Of a stretch of DNA of 64,000 nucleotides, positions 40,502 to 49,729 are shown piece by piece (positions within the stretch are counted from its first letter, which is position 1; each line of letters begins with the position of its first letter). A program made the position numbers and the translations under genes. The DNA lies in the NCBI GenBank assembly GCA_021414305.1, contig JAIOOS010000001.1, positions 74,694 to 138,693 of the forward strand. Reading direction: 5' to 3'. The stretch comes from Burkholderiales bacterium. Lineage in GTDB: Bacteria > Pseudomonadota > Gammaproteobacteria > Burkholderiales > Burkholderiaceae_C. The notes beneath the pieces were generated by a model that saw only the letters and a list, made by a program, of their open reading frames with translations, did not search any database and was not told the DNA's origin.

Positions 40502-41902
40502 ATGAAACCCGACGACGCGACGCGTCTTTCAGAGCCGGCGCCCAGCGACGCCACCGCGGCGCTCGCCGCCCCGGCCCCCGCGGCCGAAACGAGCGTGCCG
40601 CCGCCGGCCGCTGCGGCGCCGGCGGGCGGCTCGCGGCGCAAGACCGCGCTGCTCGGCGTCGCCGGCGCCGTGCTGCTCGCCGGTCTCGCCTACGGCGCCT
40701 ACTGGGCGCTGGTGCTGAACCACTTCGAGTCGACCGACAACGCCTATGTGCAGGGCAACGTGGTCCAGCTCACGCCGCAGGTCGCGGGCACGGTGATCTC
40801 GATCGCCGCCGACGACACCGATTTCGTCAAGGCCGGCCAGACGCTGGTCAAGCTCGACCCGGCCGACGCGCGGGTCGCGCTCGAGCAGGCCGAGGCGCAG
40901 CTCGCCCAGGCGGTGCGCCAGTCGCGCACGCTGTTCGTCAACAACGGCGCGCTGCGCGCGCAGATCGCCGCGCGCGAGGCCGATCTGGCGCGGGCGCAGA
41001 GCGATGTGGCGCGAGCCCAGGAAGACGTTGCCAGGCGGGCGCCGCTGGTCGCCAGCGGCGCGGTCGGCAAGGAAGAGTTCAACCACGTCACCTCGCAGCT
41101 CGCGGTGGCGAAGACGGCGCTCTCGGCCGCCGAGTCGGGCGCGCAGGCGGCGCGCGAGCAGCTCGCGTCGAACCAGTCGCTCACCGAAGGCATCTCGGTC
41201 GAGGAGCATCCGAACGTGCTGCAGGCCGCGGGCAAGGTGCGCGAGGCGCACCTTGCGCTGGCCCGGGCCGAGCTGCTTTCGCCGGTCGACGGCTATGTCG
41301 CGCGGCGCAGCGTCCAGCTCGGCCAGCGGGTCCAGGCCGGCACGCCGCTGCTCTCGGTGATCGCCCTCAAGGACGTCTGGGTCGACGCCAACTTCAAGGA
41401 AGGCCAGCTGCGCAACCTCCGCATCGGCCAGCCGGTGGAGCTGGTCGCCGACGTCTACGGCAAGAAGGTCGAGTACCACGGAACGATCGAAGGCCTGGGG
41501 GCCGGCACCGGCGCCGCCTTCGCCCTGCTGCCGGCGCAGAACGCGACCGGCAACTGGATCAAGGTGGTGCAGCGCGTGCCGGTGCGGATCGCCCTCGATC
41601 CGAAGGAAGTGGCCGAGCATCCGCTGCGCATCGGCCTGTCGATGGACGCCCGGGTCGACGTCAGCAAGACCGGCGGGCGGATGCTCGCCGAGGCCTCGCA
41701 GAACACGAGCCATGCGAAGAGCGCGGCGTTCGACGAAGGCCGCGCCGCCGCCGACGCCGACGTGCGGCGGATCATCGCCGCCAACCTCGGGCGACCCGTC
41801 GGCGCCGCCGCGACCGCCCGCAGCGCTGTGCCGCAGACGGCCGTTCGCGCCGACCGGCCGGCGTCGCTGGCGCGCGCGCCTTCGGCCGCAGCGGCCCACT
41901 GA
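40502..41902 (+). CDS. emrA: EmrA-type periplasmic adaptor of multidrug efflux pump
   Basis: A 466-aa membrane-fusion protein. After an Ala/Pro-rich cytoplasmic start, one transmembrane segment (about 48-70) anchors it, followed by HFESTDNAYVQGNVVQLTPQ (lipoyl half), a long coiled-coil hairpin (about 120-240) and the returning half with ARAELLSPVDGYVARRSV and VWVDANFKEGQL. These are standard for EmrA/HlyD adaptors that link an MFS pump to an outer-membrane channel. The C-terminal 60 residues are an Ala/Arg-rich tail not typical of EmrA. The stop overlaps the emrB start by one base. Confidence 0.93.
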   Translation: MKPDDATRLSEPAPSDATAALAAPAPAAETSVPPPAAAAPAGGSRRKTALLGVAGAVLLAGLAYGAYWALVLNHFESTDNAYVQGNVVQLTPQVAGTVISIAADDTDFVKAGQTLVKLDPADARVALEQAEAQLAQAVRQSRTLFVNNGALRAQIAAREADLARAQSDVARAQEDVARRAPLVASGAVGKEEFNHVTSQLAVAKTALSAAESGAQAAREQLASNQSLTEGISVEEHPNVLQAAGKVREAHLALARAELLSPVDGYVARRSVQLGQRVQAGTPLLSVIALKDVWVDANFKEGQLRNLRIGQPVELVADVYGKKVEYHGTIEGLGAGTGAAFALLPAQNATGNWIKVVQRVPVRIALDPKEVAEHPLRIGLSMDARVDVSKTGGRMLAEASQNTSHAKSAAFDEGRAAADADVRRIIAANLGRPVGAAATARSAVPQTAVRADRPASLARAPSAAAAH

Positions 41903-43530
41903 TGAGCTCGCCCGCCGCCACCGCGCCGGGCGGTCCGGCGCGGCTCGCGTCGCCGTCTTCGAGCGCGGCCCCGGCCCCGGCGGCGCCCGCCGCGGCGGCG
42001 CCGCTCGAGCCGTTGAAGGGCGGCGCTCTCGTTCTCGGCACGATCGCGCTGTCGCTGGCGACCTTCATGAACGTGCTCGACACGTCGATCGCCAACGTCT
42101 CCATTCCGGCGATCTCGGGCGACATGGGCGTGAGCCCGTCGCAGGGCACCTGGGTCATCACCTCGTTCGCCGTCGCCAACGCGATCTCGGTGCCGCTCAC
42201 CGGCTGGCTGACGCAGCGCTTCGGCCCGGTGCGCCTGTTCGTGCTCAGCATCCTGCTGTTCGTGATCGCGTCGTGGCTGTGCGGCCTGGCGCCGAACATC
42301 GGCATGCTGATCGCCTTTCGCGTCCTGCAGGGCCTGGTGGCGGGGCCCATGATTCCGCTCTCGCAGACGCTGCTGCTCTCGAGCTATCCGCGGGCCAAGG
42401 CCGGCACGGCGATGGCCATGTGGGCGATGACGGTGCTGGTGGCGCCGGTCGCGGGTCCGTTGCTCGGCGGCTGGATCACCGACAACATCTCCTGGCCGTG
42501 GATCTTCTACATCAACATCCCGGTCGGCCTGATCGCCGCAGCGATCACCTGGTCGATCTACCGCAGCCGCGATCCGGGGCCGAGAAAGACCCGGCTCGAC
42601 TACGTCGGCCTGGGCCTGCTCGTCGTCTGGGTCGGCGCGCTGCAGATCATGGTCGACAAGGGCAAGGAGCTCGACTGGTTCAACTCGCCGCAGATCGTCG
42701 CCCTGGCGGCCACGGCGGCGATCGGCTTCGCCTTCTTCCTCGCCTGGGAGCTGACCGAGGAGCACCCGGTGGTCGACCTGCGCCTGTTCGGCCGGCGCAA
42801 CTTCCTGATGGGCACCCTCGCGCTCTCGGTCTCCTACGGCCTGTTCTTCGGCAACGTGGTGCTGCTGCCGCTCTGGCTGCAGCAGTACATGGGCTACACC
42901 GCCACCTGGGCCGGGCTGGCCACCGCGCCGGTGGGCATCCTGGCGATCATCCTGTCGCCCTGGGTCGGCAAGAACGTCTCGAAGATCGATCCGCGCAAGC
43001 TCGCCTCGGTCTCGTTCATCGGCTTCGGCTTCGTGCTCTGGATGCGTTCGCACTTCAACACCCAGGCCGACTTCGCGACCATCCTCCTGCCGACGGTGCT
43101 GCAGGGCGCGGCGATGGCGTTCTTCTTCATTCCACTGCAGGCGGTGATCTTCTCCGGCCTCGCGCCCGAACGGCTGCCCGCGGCCGCCGGCCTGAGCAAC
43201 TTCGCCCGCATCACCGCCGGGGCGATCGGCACCTCGATCTTCACCACGGTGTGGGAGAACCGGGCAATCCTGCACCATGCCGAGCTCGCCGAGTCGGTGG
43301 GCCAGGGCAGCACCGCCGCCGCCCTCGCGCTCGGCCAGCTCGGCGCCGGCGGCTACGACGCGGCGCAGTCGCTCGCCACGATCAACCGCATGGTCGACCA
43401 GCAGGCGTACACGATGGCGGCGAACGACCTGTTCTTCGTCTCCTCGGCCTTGTTCGTGCTGCTGCTGGTCTTCATCTGGGCGAGCAAGCGGGTGCAAGGC
43501 GGCGCGGGCGGCGCCGGCGGGGCGCACTGA
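41902..43530 (+). CDS. emrB: EmrB/QacA family MFS drug transporter (14 TM)
   Basis: A 542-aa DHA2-type proton-driven exporter with 14 predicted helices. Typical motifs are LATFMNVLDTSIANVSIPAI (motif D1 in helix 1), WVITSFAVANAISVPLTGWL, RFGPVRLF (motif A) and PRAKAGTAMAMWAMTVLVAPVAGPLLGGWI (motif C), shown only as landmarks. It forms a tripartite pump with the EmrA adaptor and the upstream lipoprotein channel. The N-terminus has an Ala/Pro-rich extension of about 35 residues. The operon ends here, converging on the attH-like gene 25 bases away. Confidence 0.94.
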   Translation: MSSPAATAPGGPARLASPSSSAAPAPAAPAAAAPLEPLKGGALVLGTIALSLATFMNVLDTSIANVSIPAISGDMGVSPSQGTWVITSFAVANAISVPLTGWLTQRFGPVRLFVLSILLFVIASWLCGLAPNIGMLIAFRVLQGLVAGPMIPLSQTLLLSSYPRAKAGTAMAMWAMTVLVAPVAGPLLGGWITDNISWPWIFYINIPVGLIAAAITWSIYRSRDPGPRKTRLDYVGLGLLVVWVGALQIMVDKGKELDWFNSPQIVALAATAAIGFAFFLAWELTEEHPVVDLRLFGRRNFLMGTLALSVSYGLFFGNVVLLPLWLQQYMGYTATWAGLATAPVGILAIILSPWVGKNVSKIDPRKLASVSFIGFGFVLWMRSHFNTQADFATILLPTVLQGAAMAFFFIPLQAVIFSGLAPERLPAAAGLSNFARITAGAIGTSIFTTVWENRAILHHAELAESVGQGSTAAALALGQLGAGGYDAAQSLATINRMVDQQAYTMAANDLFFVSSALFVLLLVFIWASKRVQGGAGGAGGAH

Positions 43531-43555
43531 GGCGCCGCGACCTCGGTGGCACCGC

Positions 43556-44644
43556 CTAGAGTCGCAGCGGCGTCGCGTAGCCCGTCATCTCCAGATAGCC
43601 GCGGCCGACCGTGCGGCCGCTGGCATCGACGAGCGCCGACAAGCCCTCCCAGTAGATCGATCCGGTGCTGGCGCGGCTGTCGAGCTCCTGGTCGTCCTGC
43701 ATCGCCTTGACCGTGAACGCGCCCGCGGGCGTCGTCACAGTCCATTCGACCGGATAGACGGCCTTCGACGCCGCGCTGGTCCAGTGCCGGCCAGCGGCGA
43801 AGGCGACCTCCGAGGGCGCGAAATCGCGCAGCTGGCCGCGCGCCGGGCGATGGCTGCCGCCCGCCCAGAGCGTCGTCCCGTCGCGACGGCGCAGCCGAAA
43901 CGCGGTGAGCGCGCCACCGTCGTCGAGATTCATGCCGATCCAGTCCCAGCCGATCGCTTCCGGCGCGAGCAGTGCGTTGCTCCATTCGTGGTCGAGCCAG
44001 GCCCGGCCGGCGACGGCGAGCGGCGCGTCGGCGCCGAGCGCGAGCGTGCCGTTCACGGCGAGCTGCGGCTCGCTGTAGTAGCGGCTGAAGTGCGCCGTGT
44101 CGGGGCCCTTGCGCGACAGCCCGCGTTCGCCCTGGAGGAGCAGGGGCTGCGTCGCCTCCAGCCCGAGGTCGAAGCGAAAGCCCGCGGTCTGGCTGGCGGC
44201 GCGGGCGCGGTAGCGGCTCCGGTCGGAAGCGATGGCGCTGCGCTCGAGCCGCCAGTCGCGCAGCACCAGCGCCGTGTCCGTGCTGGCCGCCGCGGCGATG
44301 CCGAAGCCGCTGCGCGCGATCCGCTGGTCGTGCAGCAGGCGCCGGTTCGCGAGATCGGTGACCGCGGCATGCGCGAACACGAGCTCGCCGGCGCGAAACG
44401 CGCTGGCCTCGGCGCCGGCGATGCCGGTCGCGGCGCGAAAGAAGGTGATCTGGAAGCCCCAGGTCCGCCCCGCGGCGGCAAGCGCCCCGGTCAGGTACCA
44501 CCACTCGATCCGCGCTTCGGGATGGGCGCCGAAATCGCGCGGAAATGCCAGGTCGGGTGCGACGGTTGACGGGCCGGCCGCACGAGCCGCGCCCGGTCCG
44601 CCGGCAGCGAGAAGGGCCAGGACCAGGCCACGGCGCGAGAGCAT
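43556..44644 (-). CDS. AttH-like lipocalin-fold exported protein (CrtC/DUF2006 family)
   Basis: A 362-aa protein of the family that includes hydroxyneurosporene (carotenoid 1,2-) hydratase CrtC and AttH. Landmarks are EARIEWWYLTGAL, WGFQITFFRAA, RYYSEPQLAVNGTL, WLDHEWSNALL and GWDWIGMNLDDG. A signal peptide precedes (MLSRRGLVLALLAAGGPGA, from ATG 44644; an upstream TTG at 44662 would add six residues). AttH genes usually sit right after an ABC ATPase and FtsX-like permease, and such a pair is present 2 kb away on the same strand, but two opposite-strand genes intervene. A carotenoid role is possible in a phototroph, yet residues fit the AttH group better. Confidence 0.82.
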   Translation of the reverse strand: MLSRRGLVLALLAAGGPGAARAAGPSTVAPDLAFPRDFGAHPEARIEWWYLTGALAAAGRTWGFQITFFRAATGIAGAEASAFRAGELVFAHAAVTDLANRRLLHDQRIARSGFGIAAAASTDTALVLRDWRLERSAIASDRSRYRARAASQTAGFRFDLGLEATQPLLLQGERGLSRKGPDTAHFSRYYSEPQLAVNGTLALGADAPLAVAGRAWLDHEWSNALLAPEAIGWDWIGMNLDDGGALTAFRLRRRDGTTLWAGGSHRPARGQLRDFAPSEVAFAAGRHWTSAASKAVYPVEWTVTTPAGAFTVKAMQDDQELDSRASTGSIYWEGLSALVDASGRTVGRGYLEMTGYATPLRL

Positions 44645-44713
44645 GGCCAAAGGATCGCACAAGAGGGCGTGGGCCGAGCGTGCGTTTCATGCCGACGCCG
44701 CGGGGAAGGCCGC

Positions 44714-44742
44714 TTGAAGGGTCATTGCCTTTGCACTAGTCT
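44714..44742 (+). promoter_or_regulatory. Promoter of the endostatin-like lipoprotein gene
   Basis: TTGAAG (44714-44719)-N17-TAGTCT (44737-44742) is a fair sigma70 promoter with an expected start near 44749. The 46-base leader ends in AAGGAG before ATG 44796, so this gene is conventionally leadered. Confidence 0.55.
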
Positions 44743-44795
44743 GCGCCGGCGCCTCGCGCCTGCGAAGCCGTCCGATTCCAACAAGGAGAAAACCG

Positions 44796-45458
44796 ATGCG
44801 TCGATCGAAACTCGCCACCCTGCTCGCGGCCGTTGCCGCCACCACCGTTCTCGTCGCCTGCGGCTCGATGGGCTCCAAGAACGACATGACCTTCTTCGTC
44901 ACCAGCGCCGGTTCGGGCAAGGGCGCGGACCTCGGCGGCCTGGCCGGCGCCGATGCGATCTGCACCAAGCTCGCGGTCGCAGCCGGCTCCACCGGGCACG
45001 ACTGGCGCGCCTACCTGAGCACCGTCGCCGTCGGCGGCACGCCCGGCGTCAACGCTCGCGACCGCATCGGCCCGGGCCCGTGGCGCAACGCCAAGGGCGT
45101 GGTCATCGCGCAGAGCGTGACCGAGCTGCACGGCGCCAACAACCTGAACAAGAACACCGCGCTCACCGAGAAGGGCGAGGTGGTCAACGGCCGCGGCGAC
45201 ACACCGAACATGCACGACATCCTGACCGGCTCGCAGCCCGACGGCACCTCGATCGCCGGCCCGGCCGACACGACCTGCGGCAACTGGACCAAGAGCGGCG
45301 AAGGCGCGGCGATGGTCGGGCACAGCGACCGCACCGGGCTCGACGAGAGCGTGCCGGCGAAGTCGTGGAACTCCTCGCACCAGTCGCGCGGCTGCAGCTA
45401 CGACGCGCTGAAGGGCACCGGCGGCGACGCCCGCTTCTACTGCTTCGCGCGCAACTGA
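44796..45458 (+). CDS. Lipoprotein with endostatin/C-type-lectin-like fold
   Basis: A 220-aa secreted lipoprotein. The signal peptide has a lipobox ending VACG (Cys about residue 22). The rest resembles bacterial proteins with a collagen XV/XVIII endostatin-like or lectin-like domain: [52 protein letters not shown], then a run of conserved Cys/Trp ([29 protein letters not shown]). The first of these is given only as a landmark at residues 32-61. AAGGAG precedes ATG 44796. Function unknown; surface or periplasmic binding is likely. It lies 13 bases before a crotonase gene. Confidence 0.8.
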   Translation: MRRSKLATLLAAVAATTVLVACGSMGSKNDMTFFVTSAGSGKGADLGGLAGADAICTKLAVAAGSTGHDWRAYLSTVAVGGTPGVNARDRIGPGPWRNAKGVVIAQSVTELHGANNLNKNTALTEKGEVVNGRGDTPNMHDILTGSQPDGTSIAGPADTTCGNWTKSGEGAAMVGHSDRTGLDESVPAKSWNSSHQSRGCSYDALKGTGGDARFYCFARN

Positions 45459-45471
45459 GGCGCGCGCGGCG

Positions 45472-46404
45472 ATGCCGAAGTTCAGCGCCCTCAGCATCGA
45501 GAAAGACCCGGCGCGGCCGCGCGTCGCCCGGCTGCGCCTGTCGCGGCCGGAGCGGCTGAACGCGATCGACACCCGCATGCCGGGCGAGATCGCCGCGGCG
45601 GTGGCCTGGGCCGAGGCCGAGGAGGAAGTGCATGTGATCGTCGTCGAGGGCGAGGGACGCGCCTTCTGCGCCGGCTACGACATGGTCGTGCTCGCCGAGG
45701 ACACGCCCCTGGCGCCCAAGGTCGACAACCCGCTGCAGCAGGAAAAGAAGCCCTGGGACTCGATGGTCGACTACGCGGAGATGAAGCGCCACACCGAGGC
45801 CTTCATGAGCCTGTGGCGCTCGTCCAAGCCGACCATCGCCAAGGTGCAGGCCTACGCCGTCGGCGGCGGCAGCGACATCGCGCTCTGCTGCGACCTGCTG
45901 GTGATGGCCGACGACGCGAAGATCGGCTACATGCCGACCCGCGTCTGGGGTTGCCCGACGACGGCGATGTGGACCTTTCGCCTCGGCCCGGCGCGCGCCA
46001 AGCAGATGATGTTCACCGGCGACCCGATCAGCGGCCTGAAGGCGGCCGAATGGGGGCTGGCGAACATCTCGGTGCCGGCGGCGGAGCTCGATGCGGCGAC
46101 CGATGCGCTCGCCGACCGCATCGCCGGCGTGCCGCGCTCGCACCTGGCGATGCACAAGCTGGTCGTCAACCAGGTGATGCTGACCGCGGGCGTGGAGCAG
46201 GCGCAGACGCTGGCCACGGTGTTCGACGGCATCACCCGGCACAACCCGGAAGGGCTGTGGTTTCGCCGTCAGGCGCAGGCCGAGGGCTTCAAGTCGGCGG
46301 TCGAGTGGCGCGACAGCGGCCGGCCCATTCCCGAGGGCGACGAAGCGCGCCGGCTGGCGGCAGAGCTGGAGAAGCGGATCGCCGATTCGGGGCAGGGCGG
46401 CTAG
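45472..46404 (+). CDS. Enoyl-CoA hydratase/isomerase (crotonase superfamily)
   Basis: A 310-aa crotonase-fold protein acting on acyl-CoA thioesters. The oxyanion-hole segments are [14 protein letters not shown] (about residues 59-73) and [27 protein letters not shown] (landmark GGGSDIAL, about 125-132), and [14 protein letters not shown] opens the fold. One catalytic glutamate position of classical enoyl-CoA hydratase is occupied by Pro/Thr ([11 protein letters not shown]), so isomerase, thioesterase or other crotonase chemistry is equally possible. It starts 13 bases after the lipoprotein gene; both are inserted between the AttH-like gene and its usual ABC partners. Confidence 0.85.
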   Translation: MPKFSALSIEKDPARPRVARLRLSRPERLNAIDTRMPGEIAAAVAWAEAEEEVHVIVVEGEGRAFCAGYDMVVLAEDTPLAPKVDNPLQQEKKPWDSMVDYAEMKRHTEAFMSLWRSSKPTIAKVQAYAVGGGSDIALCCDLLVMADDAKIGYMPTRVWGCPTTAMWTFRLGPARAKQMMFTGDPISGLKAAEWGLANISVPAAELDAATDALADRIAGVPRSHLAMHKLVVNQVMLTAGVEQAQTLATVFDGITRHNPEGLWFRRQAQAEGFKSAVEWRDSGRPIPEGDEARRLAAELEKRIADSGQGG

Positions 46405-46405
46405 G

Positions 46406-46444
46406 CTCCCTCTCCCACTTGTGGGAGAGGGTCGGGGTGAGGGT
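46406..46444 (+). repeat. REP-like hairpin repeat, copy 1
   Basis: CCCTCTCCCAC (46408-46418), two bases, then GTGGGAGAGGG (46421-46431) form a perfect 11-base stem, followed by TCGGGGTGAGGGT. This is the common extragenic palindromic element of many proteobacteria. Copies 2 and 3 lie at 46461 and 56105. Confidence 0.85.
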
Positions 46445-46460
46445 CGTCGATCGCGCGCAC

Positions 46461-46497
46461 CCTCACCTCCCTCTCCCGCGTCGCGGGAGAGGGAGCA
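46461..46497 (-). repeat. REP-like hairpin repeat, copy 2 (inverted)
   Basis: Arms 46467-46480 and 46482-46495 are perfect 14-base complements around one base. With copy 1 it forms a head-to-head pair whose outer GTGAGGGT/ACCCTCAC ends also pair. The pair lies between the convergent crotonase and permease stops and probably ends transcription from both. Confidence 0.85.
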
Positions 46498-46500
46498 AGA

Positions 46501-49056
46501 TCACCAGTCTTCCTTGACCGCGAGCGCGAGCTCGCGGCCGATCGCGGCGCGCGCCGCGAGCCAGGCCGTGAGCGTGCCGGCGGCGACGACCGCGGCGCAG
46601 AGCGCGGCGAGCCGGAGCCAGGGCAGCAGCAGCTCCATGGTCCAGTGGAAGCTCTGCGGATTCACGACCTTCACCAGCACCCAGCTGACGGCGATGCCGA
46701 GCGCGAGCCCGAGCACCGCGCCGACGCCCGTCCAGACCGCCCCCTCGGCAGCGACGACGGCGACGATCTGCGCCCGCGCCAGCCCGAGGTGCGAGAGCAG
46801 GCCGAACTCCTTGCGTCGCGCCAGCACCTGCGCAGAGAAGCTCGCCGCGATGCCGAACAGGCCGATCGCGATCGCCACCGCCTGCAGCCAGTAGGTGACG
46901 GCGAAGCTGCGGTCGAAGATGCGCAGCGAGGTGGCGCGGATCTCGCGCGGCGCCGCGAACTCGAGCAGCGCGCCGTCGTGGCCGAGCTCGCCGGCGAGTC
47001 GTCGCAGCGTGGCCTGGACTTCGGCGACGTTTGCGTCCGGCTCGAGCCAGAGCGCCATGTCGTTGATCCGCGTGTCGCCGGTGAGGCGCTGCCAGTCGCG
47101 CGCGTCGAGAACGATCGCGCCGTACTGGCGCGCGTAGTCGCGCCAGACGCCGCGCACGAACACCGGCCGGCGCGTGCCGTCGGGCAGCGGCAGCGTCAGT
47201 CGCTCGCCGGCGTGCGCGCCGTAGAGCGCGACCATCGGCTCGCTGACGTAGGCGGCGATCTCGCCCGGCGGCGCGGCGACGAGCTCGCCGCTGAGCGGGA
47301 GGCTCTTCGCCGGATCGTCGAGCGGACGCGAGATCAGCGCGACCGAAGGCCGCGCTGGATCGAACGGCATGGCGACGACCCGCTGCGCGTCGGCGCGGCG
47401 CACGCCGGGCAGGCCGGCGGCGAGCTCGGGCAGGCTGGGCGGCAGGGTCGCCAGGTCGCCGCCGCCCGGGCCGACGGCGACGCGCACGTAGAGGTCGGCG
47501 GGCAGCACGATGTCGAGCCAGTGGGTCACCGCGTCGCGAAAGCTCGCGACCATCACCGTCAGCGCGACCGAGAGGGCGAGGCTGGCGACGACGCCGGCCA
47601 CCGCGATCGTCGCGCTGTCGCGGTCGTGGCGGGCGCGCTCGATCGCGAGCAGGGCGAGCGGCCGGCGCGCGGGCCGCGTCGCGGCGAGCAGCAGCGCGAC
47701 GCCGCCGGGAATGCAGGCGATGCCGCCGATCAGCAGGCAGCCGACCGAGGCGTAGGCGGCGAGCGGCAGGCCGGCGATCGGCGGCAGCAGCGCGAGGGCG
47801 ATGCCGGCGACCATGAGGGCGAGGCCGGTGCCCAGCGATCGGTGCCCGTGCCGGCTCGCGCCGAGTCCTTTGAGCGCCTGCGCCGGCGCGATCGCCTGCG
47901 CGGCACGCGCCGGCAGCCAGCCGCCGACCAGCGCGGCGGCCACGCCGAGGGCGCCGTAGAGGACGGTGCCGCCCAGGTCGAAACGCAGCGCGGGCGCGAC
48001 GCCGCCGAAGTAGCCGCCGCCGAGGTCGCCGCCGAACAGGCTGAGCGCGAACGCCGCCAGCGCCGCGCCGAGGGCGAGGCCGAGGGCGCTGCCGGCCAGC
48101 CCGAGCAGGGCGGTTTCGCCGAGCACCAGCGCCAGCCGGCCGCGCGCCGCCAGGCCGAGCACCCCGAGCAGGGCGAGCTGCTGCTGCCGCTTGGCGACCG
48201 AGAGCGAGAGGATCGAGAAGACGAGAAAGGCGCCGGTGAACATCGCCACCAGGGCGAGCACCGTGAGGTTGACGCGGTAGGCGCGCGATACGTTCGAGAG
48301 CCGCTGCACCGCCTCGCCCGGCGCCGCGGCGCGCACGCCGGCGGGCAGCTCGAGCTCGCGGATCAGGCGCTCGCGATCGGCGCCGGTGGCCAGGCGCAGG
48401 TCGATCCGCGACACCTTGCCGACGAGGCCGAACGCAACCTGCGCGCCGGCGATGTCCATCACCGCGAGCGGCGGGCCGCCGGTGGCGACGCTGCCGGCGA
48501 CGCGCAGGCTCGTCCGTCCGCCCGCGGTCTGCAGCGCGACCTGGGATTCGCCGGCGGCCACGCCGAGCCGGCGCGCGGCCTCGGCGTTGAGGAACAGGGC
48601 GCGCGGATCGAGGACCGCGAACCGGTCGGCGGCGTCGTTCGGCCGCGGCAGCAGCGCCGGCGACAGCGCGGCGACAACGAGCGCATCGATGCCGGCGATG
48701 CGGATCGCCACGCGCTTGCCGGCGGCGTCGAAGGCGTAGGTCTCGGCGTCGACCACCGGGCTGGCGACCGCGACGGCGGGATGGCCTGAGACGCGCGCGT
48801 ACAGCGCCTCGTCGAAGCCGGCGGGCGGGCCGATGATCTCGAGGTCGGGCTCGCCGTTGACGGCGCGCACCGCGGCGCTGAACTCGGCCAGCGCCGAGGC
48901 GTTGATCAGGTGCACCGAGAACGCGAGCGCGACGCCGAGCGTCACCGCGACCAGGGCGGCGAGGTTGCGCCAGGGATGGTGGCGCAGCTCGGGCCAGGAC
49001 AGCTCGCGCAGCAGCGTGAGCAGCGGCGGCCGGGCGGAGCGTGCGGCCGGGCCCAT
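46501..49056 (-). CDS. FtsX-like ABC transporter permease (AttF/G-type, LolE-like)
   Basis: An 851-aa permease with two FtsX domains, each a periplasmic domain plus helices, total about ten transmembrane segments (N-terminal one at about 28-50; clusters at about 255-420 and 470-510, 730-845). It resembles permeases of the AttEFG/YknZ/LolCE class that extract lipoproteins or lipids from the inner membrane or drive periplasmic machines. The start at ATG 49056 is seven bases after the ATPase gene. It is the last gene of an MFS-miaA-ATPase-permease transcript. Confidence 0.88.
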   Translation of the reverse strand: MGPAARSARPPLLTLLRELSWPELRHHPWRNLAALVAVTLGVALAFSVHLINASALAEFSAAVRAVNGEPDLEIIGPPAGFDEALYARVSGHPAVAVASPVVDAETYAFDAAGKRVAIRIAGIDALVVAALSPALLPRPNDAADRFAVLDPRALFLNAEAARRLGVAAGESQVALQTAGGRTSLRVAGSVATGGPPLAVMDIAGAQVAFGLVGKVSRIDLRLATGADRERLIRELELPAGVRAAAPGEAVQRLSNVSRAYRVNLTVLALVAMFTGAFLVFSILSLSVAKRQQQLALLGVLGLAARGRLALVLGETALLGLAGSALGLALGAALAAFALSLFGGDLGGGYFGGVAPALRFDLGGTVLYGALGVAAALVGGWLPARAAQAIAPAQALKGLGASRHGHRSLGTGLALMVAGIALALLPPIAGLPLAAYASVGCLLIGGIACIPGGVALLLAATRPARRPLALLAIERARHDRDSATIAVAGVVASLALSVALTVMVASFRDAVTHWLDIVLPADLYVRVAVGPGGGDLATLPPSLPELAAGLPGVRRADAQRVVAMPFDPARPSVALISRPLDDPAKSLPLSGELVAAPPGEIAAYVSEPMVALYGAHAGERLTLPLPDGTRRPVFVRGVWRDYARQYGAIVLDARDWQRLTGDTRINDMALWLEPDANVAEVQATLRRLAGELGHDGALLEFAAPREIRATSLRIFDRSFAVTYWLQAVAIAIGLFGIAASFSAQVLARRKEFGLLSHLGLARAQIVAVVAAEGAVWTGVGAVLGLALGIAVSWVLVKVVNPQSFHWTMELLLPWLRLAALCAAVVAAGTLTAWLAARAAIGRELALAVKEDW

Positions 49057-49063
49057 GGCGCCC

Positions 49064-49729
49064 TCAGCCGACGATGCCTTCGGGCGTGAGCGTCACCACC
49101 CGGTCGGCGCGCGCCGCGGCGGCGCGCGAGTGGGTCGCGAGCACGCAGGCCGCGCGCTGCACTCGCACCTGGTCGGCGAGCAGCGTCATGATCCGGTCGG
49201 CGGTCGCGGGGTCGAGGTTGCCGGTCGGCTCGTCGGCGAGGATGAGCTGCGGCTTGTGCACCAGCGCGCGGGCGATCGCGACGCGTTGCAGCTGGCCGCC
49301 GGAGAGCGTCTGCGGCAGCCGCGTGCCGAACCCGCCGAGGCCCACCGCGGCGAGCATCGCCTCGACGCGCTCGTCGTCGCCGCGGCCCTGCAGCAGCAGC
49401 GGCAGGCCGATGTTGGCGGCGACGGTGAGGTGCGGAAGCACGTGGAAGGCCTGGAAGACGAAGCCGAGATGCTCGCGACGGAAAGCGGCCTGCGCCGGCT
49501 CGGCCAGCGCGGGCACGTCGACGCCGGCGATCCGCACCGAGCCGGCGTCGACGCGGTCGAGCCCGGCGATGCAGTTGAGCAGGGTCGACTTGCCGACGCC
49601 CGACTCGCCGAGGATGGCGACGAACTCGCCGGCCCGGACCGAGAGATGGACGTTGGCGAAGACCGTCGCGTCGCCGTAGCGCCGGGCGAGGGAGGCGATC
49701 TCGAGCAGCGCGGAGACGGTCGGTCTCAT
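49064..49729 (-). CDS. ABC transporter ATP-binding protein (LolD/AttE-like)
   Basis: A 221-aa ATPase partner of the FtsX-like permease. Walker A is GESGVGKST (about residues 41-49), the Q-loop [19 protein letters not shown] is typical of the LolD/MacB group, the signature is [15 protein letters not shown] and Walker [12 protein letters not shown]. The start at 49729 overlaps the miaA stop (ATGA). The pair probably forms one complex with the permease and, by analogy with attEFGH loci, the AttH-like protein at 43556. Confidence 0.92.
   Translation of the reverse strand: MRPTVSALLEIASLARRYGDATVFANVHLSVRAGEFVAILGESGVGKSTLLNCIAGLDRVDAGSVRIAGVDVPALAEPAQAAFRREHLGFVFQAFHVLPHLTVAANIGLPLLLQGRGDDERVEAMLAAVGLGGFGTRLPQTLSGGQLQRVAIARALVHKPQLILADEPTGNLDPATADRIMTLLADQVRVQRAACVLATHSRAAAARADRVVTLTPEGIVG

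Noticed and set aside
43556-44644. Assignment as carotenoid 1,2-hydratase CrtC of the photosynthesis cluster
   Set aside because: The family overlaps, but distance from the photosynthesis genes and the nearby LolD/FtsX pair fit AttH better; CrtC remains a minor alternative.
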